From JACQFV01 sp964593585 (lineage in GTDB: Bacteria > Zixibacteria > MSB-5A5 > WJJR01): a stretch of 64,000 nt of DNA. This document shows, piece by piece, positions 50,639 to 58,915 of this stretch (position 1 is the stretch's first letter; every line of letters begins with the position of its first letter). The stretch lies in NCBI GenBank assembly GCA_964593585.1, contig CAZQIZ010000012.1, positions 1-64,000 on the forward strand, in the 5' to 3' direction. The notes below the pieces were generated by a model. The model was not told the origin of the DNA and did no database searches. It was given only the letters and a program-made list of their open reading frames with translations. Made by a program: the position numbers and the translations under genes.

Positions 50639-52205
50639 ACCCCAACTCCCTCAGGTTGGCGGTGATCGCGGCATCCAATTTCGCGGCCTCGGCCTGTTGC
50701 TCGCGCAACTTGGCGACAAGGCGCTTCATCTTCTCGTCGAACGGTTCTCCGTCGTCCTCCTGCGCTTCGGCACCGACGTAGCGGCCCGGCGTCAGGACGT
50801 GGCCGTGCCGGCGAATCTCGTCCAGGGTGACGGATTTGCAAAATCCCGGGATATCGGTGTAGGGGCGGGGTGCCCCCGCCCCTACGTTGTCGCCGCGCCA
50901 GGCATGATATGTCCCGGCGATCTTGGCAATGTCCTCGTCGGTTAACTCACGATGAACACGGTCGACCATGGTGCCCATCTTGCGGGCATCGATGAAAAGA
51001 ACTTCGCCGCGCCGGTCGCGGAAACGGCCGTTCTTCTTGTCGCGCGCCAAAAACCATAGGCAGACGGGAATCTGCGTTGCATAGAAGAGTTGCCCCGGCA
51101 GGGCGACCATGCAATCGACAAGGTCGGCCTCGATGATGTTCCTGCGGATTTCCCCCTCGCCTGACTGATTCGATGACATCGAACCATTGGCGAGCACAAA
51201 TCCCGCCAGCCCCGTCGGCGCGAGATGATGGATGAAATGTTGCACCCAGGCGAAGTTGGCGTTGCCCGCCGGCGGGACACCATATTTCCAGCGCTTGTCA
51301 CTCTTCAGAAGTTCGCCGCGCCAGTCGCTGTCATTGAAGGGCGGATTGGCCAGAACGTAGTCGGCCCTGAGGTCGGGGTGCAGATCGTTGTGAAACGTGT
51401 CGCCATGCGCGATCTGGGCATCGATACCGCGAATGGCGAGGTTCATCTTGGCCAGCCGCCATGTCGTGTAGTTGGATTCCTACCCGTAAATCGAGATGTC
51501 GCCGATCCTGCCCGAATGTGCCTCGATAAACTTCTCGCTCTGTACGAACATGCCACCAGAACCGCAGCAAGGATCGTAGACACGCCCTCTATAAGGGGAG
51601 AGCATCTCAACGAGGACGCGCACAACGTGCGTTGGCGTGTAGAATTGCCCGCCCTTCTTGCCTTCGGCGGTGGCGAATTGGGAAAGAAAGTACTCATAGA
51701 CACGACCGAGGATGTCCTTCGCCCGATCCTCCGGGGTGCCAAGCCCGATGTCGCTGACCAGATTGATGAGTTGCCCGAGCCGTTCCTTGTTGAGTCCCGG
51801 CCGGGCATACTCTTTCGGCAGGACACCTTTCAGCGACGGATTGTCCCGCTCGATGGCGGTCATGGCGTCATCAACGATCTTGCCAATCGTCGGCTGGGGC
51901 GCGTTGGCCTTCAGTCTTGACCAGCGCGCCTCTTTGGGGACCCAGAAGATATTGGACGCCCGATACTCGTCCGGATCTTCCGGGTCGGCGCCTTCGGCTT
52001 TCTTCGCCGCCAGTTCCGCATGCTTCGCCTCGAAGGCATCGGAGATGTACTTGAGGAAGATCAGGCCGAGGGCGACATGTTTGTACTCGGCGGCATCCAT
52101 ATTGCCGCGCAGGGCATCGGCCATCTGCCAGAGCTTGGCCTCAAAACCGAGGTTTGCCGTGTGGTTGTTGCGGGTGGTACGCGCCGAACGGCCGCGAGGG
52201 GGCAT
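50628..52205 (-). pseudogene. hsdM: type I DNA methyltransferase subunit HsdM, interrupted by an in-frame amber codon
   Basis: Two parts in one frame make a full N6-adenine methyltransferase of about 525 residues. The first (52205-51483) covers the N-terminal helical domain and the SAM motif DPCCGSGGM and ends DISIYG. A TAG at 51480-51482 interrupts, and the frame resumes ESNYTTWRLAKMNLAIRGI with the catalytic NPPF motif (LANPPFND). In HsdM proteins this position is usually Gln (GQES), so CAG-to-TAG is a one-base change. The stop separates motif I from motif IV, so without suppression the methylase is inactive. A REP-like insertion (GAGAPRPY) lies near the C-terminus. Sequencing error is possible. 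Confidence 0.85.
50859..50885. repeat. REP-like 27-bp palindrome, copy 5 (in hsdM)
   Basis: GTAGGGGCGGGG and CCCCGCCCCTAC flank TGC. In frame in the C-terminal part of hsdM, where it encodes V-G-A-G-A-P-R-P-Y, nearly the same peptide as copy 3 in the RAYT gene. Confidence 0.9.
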
Positions 52206-52270
52206 CACAGATTACCTCGAAACGAGACGTTAAAGCCGGGCGGCTTCCACAACGTGTGCCGGAGCCCGGA

Positions 52271-52313
52271 TCATGACTATCTCAGTAAATGATACTACTG
52301 AGCCAAGTCGTGA
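52271..52313. promoter_or_regulatory. large imperfect dyad upstream of hsdM
   Basis: CTCAGTA (52281-52287) and TACTGAG (52296-52302) form a 7-base inverted repeat with an 8-base spacer; TCATGACT (52271-52278) and AGTCGTGA (52306-52313) extend it with one mismatch. It is 66-108 bases upstream of the hsdM ATG and could be an operator. It also lies downstream of the radical SAM gene, where it could act as a hairpin, though no T-run follows. Confidence 0.35.
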
Positions 52314-52357
52314 TCAAGAGGCGCTCCCGGGGACGAGCGCGGGATGCCACACCAGGC

Positions 52358-53962
52358 TCACTTCGTCTGTGGCAGGCCGGAGGCGGCGAGGGCGGCGTCT
52401 TTGTCGGCGATCAGGGACGTGCGGGAATGGCCGTGGCCGTTTTCGCCGTTGAGGTAGGCGTAGGGGTCATGGTGGACCGCTTCGCGGGGGAGCCAGTCCC
52501 AGAAGTGGCCGAGGTCGCGCTGCATGTGGCGCCAGTAGAAGCCGGGCAAGTCGGTGGATTCCTGCTCGAAGTAGGCGCGGAAACCATGGTCGCCGTTGAG
52601 ATGCGCGCGCACCTTGCTGTAATACTTCACACGCCCCGACAGTTCCGTTGACATCGCGCGCACCAGGTTCATCGCGCCGGGAATTGAAAAGCCGTTGGCT
52701 ATGAAGCGTCGCGCCATCATTTGACGCGAGCAGGCGTAGGCCGTCAGGTCAATGATGTGGTCGTAGAAGGTCGACCACTCGTAGTTTTTCACCCGCACGT
52801 TCATCGCGTGATTGTTATTGAGGAAATGGAAGGGGAAGGGCAGGACGCGTCCGGCGCGCTGGTATTCGAGATTGAGATGCGCGGCCTTGCCGAAGGCGGT
52901 CAGAAGCGAGAAGGCGGGGAAGGCGCCCGGGGCCCGGTCGAGAAAGCGCTTGGTCAGTTCGAAGGGATCGGCGCCCTCATCGGAGTCGAGGCCGAAGACG
53001 AAGTTGGTCTGCACATACGGGATGTGCCGCATGATCATGTTCACCTGGTCGGCGACCCGTTCGACTTTTTCCATCCCCTTGTTGGTGCCGGTCTTTGATT
53101 TGCCGCCCAGTTCATACCAGGACTCGATGCCGGGCAACACGGCGCGGAATCCGTTTCGCTTGAGCCGTTTGACATGCGACTCGCTGAGAAGCGAGAGACT
53201 GCTTTCGGCGATGAAATCGATTCGGCCCTCGGGGACCACTTCCTCGATGGCGTCCATGCATTCATCGAAACGCACGCCGAAATTGGGATCATGCCAGCCG
53301 ACCCGCGGCCGCTTGAACTTGGTCAGGAGGAAGCGCAGGTCCTCCTTCATCACATCGAAGCCCAGCTGCTGGAAGGGAACGGCGGCGTCGATGCAGAAGC
53401 AGCAGGTGTAGGGACAGCCGACGCTGGAGATCATCGGCACAATCTTGATGAAGGGGGCCTTTTTCAGCGTGGCGTCGATGAACTTCCACCGCTCGCGCAC
53501 TCCGGGCAGGGCTGTGGGCTGCCGCGGCGCGCCCACCAGACGTCCCTCGGGTCGGTGCGGAGATGCGTCGCTTAAGATCTCGCCGATGACATGCTTGTCG
53601 GTAAACCCGGCGACGTAGTCGAAGTACTTGAGCGCATCCTCGGGGTAGCAGCGGGCATGCGGTCCGCCAAGGACCGTGACCGCGCCGCGCGACTGGAAGA
53701 GGCGCGAGAGCGCATACGACAATTGCGCCGATTGGGTGAAGGCGCCGATGAAGATGACGTCGAGCTTGTCGGGGAGTTCGTCAAGTAGGTTCTCAAATCC
53801 GGTGTAGCAAACCAGCGTGACATCATGGCCCATCTGCTCGCACCAGCAGCCGATGGCCTGCGGCATGATGCTGGCAAAGTTGGCGTTCATCACCCGGGCC
53901 CAGAGGCCGGGGTTGGGATTTTTCGCGACCAGGTCGATAATGCCGATTCGCAGCCTACACAC
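52358..53962 (-). CDS. B12-binding-type radical SAM protein
   Basis: The 534-residue protein has an N-terminal Rossmann-like region typical of cobalamin-binding radical SAM enzymes (DVIFIGAFTQSAQLSYALSR, VTVLGGPHARCYPEDALKYF) and a radical SAM core with the cluster motif VGCPYTCCFC (C-x3-C-x2-C). The C-terminal 200 residues are specific to this subfamily. The usual cobalamin motif D-x-H-x-x-G is not obvious, so B12 binding is uncertain. Substrate unknown; relatives methylate or rearrange lipids and natural products. GTG start at 53962. It stands alone between the hsd operon and cspA. Confidence 0.82.
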   Translation of the reverse strand: MCRLRIGIIDLVAKNPNPGLWARVMNANFASIMPQAIGCWCEQMGHDVTLVCYTGFENLLDELPDKLDVIFIGAFTQSAQLSYALSRLFQSRGAVTVLGGPHARCYPEDALKYFDYVAGFTDKHVIGEILSDASPHRPEGRLVGAPRQPTALPGVRERWKFIDATLKKAPFIKIVPMISSVGCPYTCCFCIDAAVPFQQLGFDVMKEDLRFLLTKFKRPRVGWHDPNFGVRFDECMDAIEEVVPEGRIDFIAESSLSLLSESHVKRLKRNGFRAVLPGIESWYELGGKSKTGTNKGMEKVERVADQVNMIMRHIPYVQTNFVFGLDSDEGADPFELTKRFLDRAPGAFPAFSLLTAFGKAAHLNLEYQRAGRVLPFPFHFLNNNHAMNVRVKNYEWSTFYDHIIDLTAYACSRQMMARRFIANGFSIPGAMNLVRAMSTELSGRVKYYSKVRAHLNGDHGFRAYFEQESTDLPGFYWRHMQRDLGHFWDWLPREAVHHDPYAYLNGENGHGHSRTSLIADKDAALAASGLPQTK

Positions 53963-54439
53963 GTCGACTCACCATCCATGACTCCCTCGCCCCGAGCGGT
54001 TAGGGTCGGGTGCGGTACGAACCATTCGCTTGCGAATGCATATGATCCTGCGGCGCGGCGCCGACAGGAGGTCCGGGTGGCGATCAGAGTTGACCGTGCG
54101 ACGCCACAGCGACGGAGGGATGGTACACACCACAGTGCCGGGAGACTACCGATTTCGTCCCGATCGAGGGCTTCATGTCAGCGGCGGCCACGGACGGACC
54201 GGGTCGGCGGTGATATAAGGCGTTGCGCGGCGCGATCTTACGTGTTCAATACAAAAAAGGAGTGAACTATTCCGGGAAAATGCCGTATTATGCAACAGAA
54301 CGAAGCCACTGACTTTCTCAGATTGACCGCACGGTTCAGATCCGACGGCACTCGCAGGAAAGATCGAATGGTTTCACCGGCCGTCGGGGCCAACGGACCG
54401 TGGGTGCCGATTCACCCACAGAAGAACAAAGGAAGTGTC
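53963..54439. other. intergenic region and probable long cspA leader
   Basis: 477 bases between the radical SAM gene (minus) and cspA (plus). Open frames here have no family features. The last 150-200 bases, which include an AAAAAAGGAGTGAA stretch near 54254, may form a cold-shock type 5' leader. An in-frame extension of cspA from 54290 is unlike the family and is rejected. Confidence 0.4.
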
Positions 54440-54640
54440 ATGGCGCAAGGAACCGTCAAGTGGTTCAACGATGCCAAGGGCTACGGATTCATCTCGCAGG
54501 AGGGCGGCAAGGACGTCTTCGTGCACCATCAGGCCATCCAGGCCGATGGGTTCCGCAGTCTGGCTGAAGGCGACCGCGTTGAGTTCGAAGTCGTGCAGGG
54601 CCCGAAGGGTCCGCAGGCCGCGAACGTTCGCAAGCTCTAA
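54440..54640 (+). CDS. cspA: cold-shock protein, CspA family
   Basis: The 66-residue single cold-shock domain binds single-stranded RNA and DNA through RNP motifs, here KGYGFI and DVFVHH, after the family start GTVKWFNDAKG. It acts as an RNA chaperone. The ATG at 54440 follows AAAGGAAG. A strong terminator follows. It converges with an RRM-RGG RNA-binding protein gene, so two RNA chaperone genes sit tail to tail. Confidence 0.96.
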   Translation: MAQGTVKWFNDAKGYGFISQEGGKDVFVHHQAIQADGFRSLAEGDRVEFEVVQGPKGPQAANVRKL

Positions 54641-54660
54641 TCGCTGCATCTGCCAACACA

Positions 54661-54695
54661 AACCCCCGGTGGGCATTGCCCGCCGGGGGTTTTTC
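54661..54695. terminator. bidirectional terminator between cspA and the RRM gene
   Basis: AACCCCCGGTGGGC and GCCCGCCGGGGGTTTTT form a long GC-rich stem around ATT with T-runs on both strands (TTTTT on plus, TTTG on minus). It lies between two converging genes and can end both transcripts. Confidence 0.85.
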
Positions 54696-54720
54696 GTTGT
54701 CCACGGTTCCGATCTCTGGC

Positions 54721-55074
54721 TTAGTACCGTCCGCGTCCGCCACCACCGCGCCGGTCGCCACCGCGGTTGCGGTCGCGTCCGCCCCGGTCACCGCGTCCGC
54801 GGGGCGGTCCGCCCCGATGCCCGCCGCGCTCGGCCGGCGGACGTGCCTCGTTGACCTCGAGGGTGCGTCCCATGTACTCGGTTCCCGACAACGCGCTGAT
54901 GGCGGCGATCGCCTCGCTGCGGGTCGGCATCTCGACAAAGCCGAAGCCGCGCGGCTGGCCGCTGTAGCGGTCGTTGACGACCGCGGCCGATTCGACCTGG
55001 CCGTAGGGAGTGAACAGTTCCTTCAGGGCGGCGTCGGTGACCTCGTACGATAACCCGCCGACGAAAATCTTCAT
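54721..55074 (-). CDS. RRM-type RNA-binding protein with RGG-rich tail
   Basis: The 117-residue protein has one RNA recognition motif (RNP2 IFVGGLSY at residues 3-10, RNP1 RGFGFVEM around 42-49) and then a tail of about 35 residues rich in Arg and Gly (RGGHRGGPPRGRGDRGG and on). This layout matches the small glycine-rich Rbp proteins of cyanobacteria and other bacteria, which bind RNA during cold or other stress. It faces cspA across a shared terminator. Confidence 0.92.
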   Translation of the reverse strand: MKIFVGGLSYEVTDAALKELFTPYGQVESAAVVNDRYSGQPRGFGFVEMPTRSEAIAAISALSGTEYMGRTLEVNEARPPAERGGHRGGPPRGRGDRGGRDRNRGGDRRGGGGRGRY

Positions 55075-55219
55075 GCCGTACTCCTCTCTCTTTCTACACC
55101 GAACGCCTGCTGACCATCAGGCCACCTGCCTGACACGTCACGAGTAAGGACGGACAATTGCCGCCGGGTTCCGAGCGGTATTTCCAACTTTGTTGGCATC
55201 CCGCGGGCGCCCGTTGGCG

Positions 55220-56083
55220 TCACGCGCCGGCGGAGAAGACGATGGTTTTGTGGCCGGCGATGATCACGCGCCGTTCGAGGTGGGCCTTGACCGCGCGCGC
55301 CAGCACCAGCCGCTCGATGTCGCGTCCGATGCGCGCCAGTTCGCGCGGGGTGTCCTCGTGGGTGACCCGCTCGACATCCTGCTCGATGATCGGGCCGGCG
55401 TCGAGTTCGGCGGTGACATAGTGCGCGGTCGCGCCGATCATCTTCACGCCGCGTTCATAGGCGCGCTGGTAGGCGTTGGCGCCCTGAAAGGCGGGGAGGA
55501 AGCCGTGATGGATGTTGATGATCCGTCCGGCGTGCTTCGCAACCAGCTCCGGGCTGAGGATCTGCATGTAACGCGCCAGGACCACCAGTCCGATTCGTTC
55601 CTGCGCCAGAAGCGCATCGATTTGCGCTTCCTGGTCGCGTCGAGTGTCGGCGGTCACCGGCAGATGATGGAAGGGAATGTCGAACTGCGCGGCGACAGGC
55701 GCCAGGTCGGGGTGATTGCCCATCACCAGCGGGATCTCGCAGGGGAGTTCTTCCTCGCGCTGGCGCACGAGCAAATCATAGAGGCAGTGCGGCGCCTTGG
55801 AGACCAGGACCGCGACCCGTTCGCGCGCGCCGGTGTCGTGGATGGTCCAGGCCAACTGCAATCCCTCGGCCAGAGACTGAAAGTCCGACACCATCGCCGT
55901 GTCCGGCCAGCCGCGTGATTCCAGATCGAGTTTGATGCGCATGAAGAAACGGCCCTGGCCGTTGTCGACATGCTGCTGGCAATCGAGCACGTTGAAGCCA
56001 CGCTCATACCAGAAGGCGCTGATCTTGGCGACCAAACCCTTCTGATCGGGGCATTGAATGAGGAGAATGACGGCGCGCGGCAT
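55220..56083 (-). CDS. purU: formyltetrahydrofolate deformylase PurU
   Basis: The 287-residue enzyme hydrolyses 10-formyltetrahydrofolate to tetrahydrofolate and formate, supplying formate and balancing one-carbon pools. An N-terminal ACT domain (ILLIQCPDQKGLVAKISAFW) precedes the formyl-hydrolase domain with NIHHGFLPAFQGANAY and GATAHYVTAELDAGPIIEQD, which hold the catalytic His and Asp. The ATG at 56083 starts at the ACT domain; an upstream in-frame ATG-like start at 56137 adds unconserved residues. Complete and standing alone. Confidence 0.94.
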   Translation of the reverse strand: MPRAVILLIQCPDQKGLVAKISAFWYERGFNVLDCQQHVDNGQGRFFMRIKLDLESRGWPDTAMVSDFQSLAEGLQLAWTIHDTGARERVAVLVSKAPHCLYDLLVRQREEELPCEIPLVMGNHPDLAPVAAQFDIPFHHLPVTADTRRDQEAQIDALLAQERIGLVVLARYMQILSPELVAKHAGRIINIHHGFLPAFQGANAYQRAYERGVKMIGATAHYVTAELDAGPIIEQDVERVTHEDTPRELARIGRDIERLVLARAVKAHLERRVIIAGHKTIVFSAGA

Positions 56084-56321
56084 ATAGAGAAGGTGTCGGC
56101 AGCGGAGGTGGTCGGCCGCAGCTGATCCGAAACGCAACCGGGCGGCGGATTTCGACAGATCGGGTGGGCGCGGGGGGCGATTTCGACAACGCGGCGTGTG
56201 TCGAACGCGGCACGGGCATGCCGCTTGCCTTGCTGCTTGTGAAACATTATGACAAGATTAGATATGTGTCTGTTGGTCTGCGCACCGATATGACGTATTA
56301 AATGCGCGGAGGATACGTGAA

Positions 56322-57638
56322 ATGAATCACAAATTATCAAGTTTCTCGTTAGCCGGCCCGTTGGCGGCCTGGGCGACCCTCCTGCTGCTGTTGGCCGGCT
56401 GCGCGACCGAACGCGACCTCGGGTTGGGCAGCGCCCGCGGCGGCAGTTGTGTGGGTTGCCACACCAGTAAGGACCAATTGATTGCCACCGCTGACCCGGA
56501 CACCGGCGACGGGGGCGAAAATCCCGGCGAGGGGTGAGGCGGATCGGTACCTCCGTTGGAGGTATGGGAACGGGTGATGGTCAGCCAAGCCGGCTTCATC
56601 GATGACGTCCACAATTCCGTCGGGTGCACCGGTTGCCATGGAGGCAACAAGATCGCTGAGAGCAAGGAAGCGGCGCACGCGGGGTTGATCACGCATCCCT
56701 CGGACAACGCGGCGGAGATCTGCGGCCAGTGCCACGGCGGCACGGTTGGCGACGACTCGACGTCGGTGCATTCGCGTCTGTCCGGGTACGTGAGCATGAT
56801 CGACGCGCGCTCGGGCGGGGCGTTTGACCCCGAGGCGCCGTCGTATCGGGACAAGTACCAGTCGCAGTGCGCCAAGTGTCACACCAGTTGCGGGCAATGC
56901 CACATCTCGCGTCCGGCCAGTGTCGGGGGCGGATTTCTGGCGGGGCACGCGCTGGTGCGCACGCCGTCGATCATCAATAACTGCACCGCCTGCCACGGCA
57001 GCCGCGTGGGCGAGGAGTACCTCGGGGCGCGCGCCGGATACAAGGCCGACGTCCACTGGAATCCGAACGCGATGTCGTGTATCGCCTGCCACTCGGGCGC
57101 GGAGATGCACGCCGACGGGCGCGCCTACGACAAGCGGTATGACGTGGCCGAGATGCCGCGTTGCGAGGACTGCCACGACGACGACGCCGATGCCAACATC
57201 TGGCACGACCAGCATTGGAGCGACCTCCAGTGCCAGGGGTGCCATTCGCAGGAATACAAGAATTGTTACAGTTGCCACGCCGGCGAGGGGTTGCAGGAAC
57301 CGTCAACACTCGGGTTCAAGATTGGCCGCAATCCGCTGCCGGACCTTCGCGGTTACAAGTACGTCGTGCTGCGCCATGTGCCGATCGACCCGAACACTTT
57401 CGGCGACTGGGGCTTGGCGCTTTCGAACTTCGACGTTTTGCCGACGTGGAAGTACGCCTCACCGCACAACATCCGACGCAACACGCCGCAGACCGACACG
57501 ACCGGGACGGGCAGCTGTTCCGCCGTCTGCCACAACAGCCAGACGCTATTCTTGCGCGCGGCCGACTTGAGGAACTATGAGATCGAGGCCAACGCCGGCG
57601 TGATCGTGCCGGACGGCCCATTGCCGTGGGAAGACTGA
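56322..57638 (+). CDS. multihaem lipoprotein cytochrome with a probable in-frame selenocysteine (TGA) codon
   Basis: The ATG at 56322 (after GGAGG) opens a lipoprotein (lipobox LAGC, Cys27) with a first haem site CVGCH (Cys43). The frame then meets TGA at 56535-56537 (residue 72) and continues without any other stop to 57638. The downstream part has nine more CxxCH sites and one CSAVCH (CX3CH) site, giving 10 canonical haems plus one unusual. The TGA is followed after 10 bases by a perfect 17-base stem-loop (7-bp stem, GTT loop), matching the bacterial SECIS layout. I therefore read the gene as one 438-residue protein with Sec72 in EG-U-GG. The alternative is a nonsense mutation splitting a pseudogene. 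Local context: a tandem-rhodanese lipoprotein gene starts 40 bases after the stop. Confidence 0.72.
56548..56564 (+). other. candidate bacterial SECIS hairpin
   Basis: TACCTCC (56548-56554), loop GTT (56555-56557), GGAGGTA (56558-56564). It begins 10 bases after the TGA at 56535-56537; the loop's first base is G and lies 17 bases after the TGA. In E. coli fdhF the SelB-binding upper hairpin is also 17 bases long and begins 11 bases after the UGA. The bulged U of that hairpin is not present here. Confidence 0.6.
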
Positions 57639-57678
57639 CGTTTGCCGTTTGTTCACTATTGTCCAGGAGGAGACCGGA

Positions 57679-58728
57679 ATGAACCGCATCAATAGCCTTA
57701 CGCGCCTCGTGGGGATTGGGCTGATCGCCCTGGCGCTCACCTTCAGTCTGGGTTGTTCGGACGACGATGACGGGGGCACGGGCCCGACGATTTCGGAATT
57801 TGACGTGATCGCCGACGCGGCCAACGGCTACCTGGCCGCGGCCACCGCCACCACCACCGCGACTGCGCTTTACAACAACATCAACGACGGCAACGCCGCC
57901 AACGACCCGTTCATTCTCGATGTGCGGGGCGCGACTGATTATGCCGCCGGTCATGTTGCTGGCGCAGTCAACATCCCGTACCGCGAAATCGCCAAGGCCG
58001 CCAATCAGGGTCTGCTGCCCGGCGATAAGTCGAAAGAAATCGTGGTGATCTGCTACACGGGCCACACCGCCAGCCAGACCGCCGCGTATTTGGGCACGCT
58101 GGGATATGCCAACGCCAAAGCGATGAAATTCGGCATGACGTCCTGGACGGTCGATCCGGTGGATTTCCCATGGATTGTGGCCAATCCACCCTATAGTTCC
58201 GCCACCGATTGCGGCGACTACCCGGTGAGCACCGTGAACGTCACGCCGGGAACCCACGCGTTGCCGACGGTGGAGAACACGACATCGTCGGATGAAAGCG
58301 AGATCATCCGCGCCGCCGCAGATGCCTACCTGTCCTCCGGCGCGGCGCCGACCATCACGGCGGCGACGCTGTACAACAACCTCAACGACGGCAACACCGC
58401 CAACGATCCGTTCATCCTCGACGTGCGGAGCGCGACCGACTACGCCGCTGGTCATGTGGTGGGCGCGATTAACATCGGATGGAAAGTGATCGCCGACCCG
58501 GCCAATCTGGCCAAATTGCCGACTGATCGGCAGATCGTCGTGATCTGCTACACCGGCCACACCGCCAGTTACGCCAACATGGTGCTGAAGATGCTCGGCT
58601 ACAACGCCATCACTATGAAGTACGGCATGACTTCGTGGACGGTCGATCCGGCGAAGAACCCGTCGATTACGACCAACAGGGCGTACGACGTCAACGTCGA
58701 CTGCATGGACTATCCCTGCGTGAAGTAG
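57679..58728 (+). CDS. tandem-rhodanese lipoprotein
   Basis: The 349-residue product carries a lipoprotein signal (LGCSDDDDGG) and two rhodanese domains. Each domain has the DVRxATDYAAGHV motif and a catalytic loop Cys in VVICYTGHTAS, so both active sites appear intact. Rhodaneses handle sulfane sulfur or related chalcogens. AGGAGG precedes the ATG at 57679. It follows the multihaem selenocysteine candidate by 40 bases and is followed by a terminator, so the two form a small operon. Surface rhodanese-like lipoproteins beside multihaem cytochromes also occur in the Geobacter ext gene clusters (from memory). Confidence 0.85.
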   Translation: MNRINSLTRLVGIGLIALALTFSLGCSDDDDGGTGPTISEFDVIADAANGYLAAATATTTATALYNNINDGNAANDPFILDVRGATDYAAGHVAGAVNIPYREIAKAANQGLLPGDKSKEIVVICYTGHTASQTAAYLGTLGYANAKAMKFGMTSWTVDPVDFPWIVANPPYSSATDCGDYPVSTVNVTPGTHALPTVENTTSSDESEIIRAAADAYLSSGAAPTITAATLYNNLNDGNTANDPFILDVRSATDYAAGHVVGAINIGWKVIADPANLAKLPTDRQIVVICYTGHTASYANMVLKMLGYNAITMKYGMTSWTVDPAKNPSITTNRAYDVNVDCMDYPCVK

Positions 58729-58765
58729 CGCCGGGAGTCACACCAGCTCCGGCATTGTATCAACG

Positions 58766-58806
58766 CAATCGCCCGCCCAGGGACCATGGGCGGGCGATTG
58801 TGTTTT
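58766..58806 (+). terminator. rho-independent terminator after the rhodanese gene
   Basis: CAATCGCCCGCCCA (58766-58779) and TGGGCGGGCGATTG (58787-58800) form a perfect 14-bp stem, followed by TGTTTT. It closes the cytochrome-rhodanese operon. Confidence 0.9.
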
Positions 58807-58915
58807 CCTCCCCCCGGGAGGGAGAGATGGGTCTTCAGGGCTCTCCCTCCGGGGAGAGTTGCCCATCCCGTCACAGCGGGATGGGTGGGGAGGGGGCTTT
58901 TGTCCGGCGCGTCGT

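Noticed and set aside
51480..51482. Pyrrolysine at the hsdM TAG
   Set aside because: HsdM has Gln here, a one-base change explains it, and pyrrolysine is confined to methylamine-type enzymes in few lineages.
54290..54439. N-terminal extension of CspA
   Set aside because: CspA proteins begin at the GTVKWFN segment; the extension has no similarity and the ATG at 54440 has its own AAAGGAAG site.
56322..56537. A separate 71-residue lipoprotein gene ending at the TGA
   Set aside because: The downstream frame is the same, has no good start of its own with a signal peptide, and the TGA is followed by a SECIS-like hairpin. A nonsense mutation remains possible.
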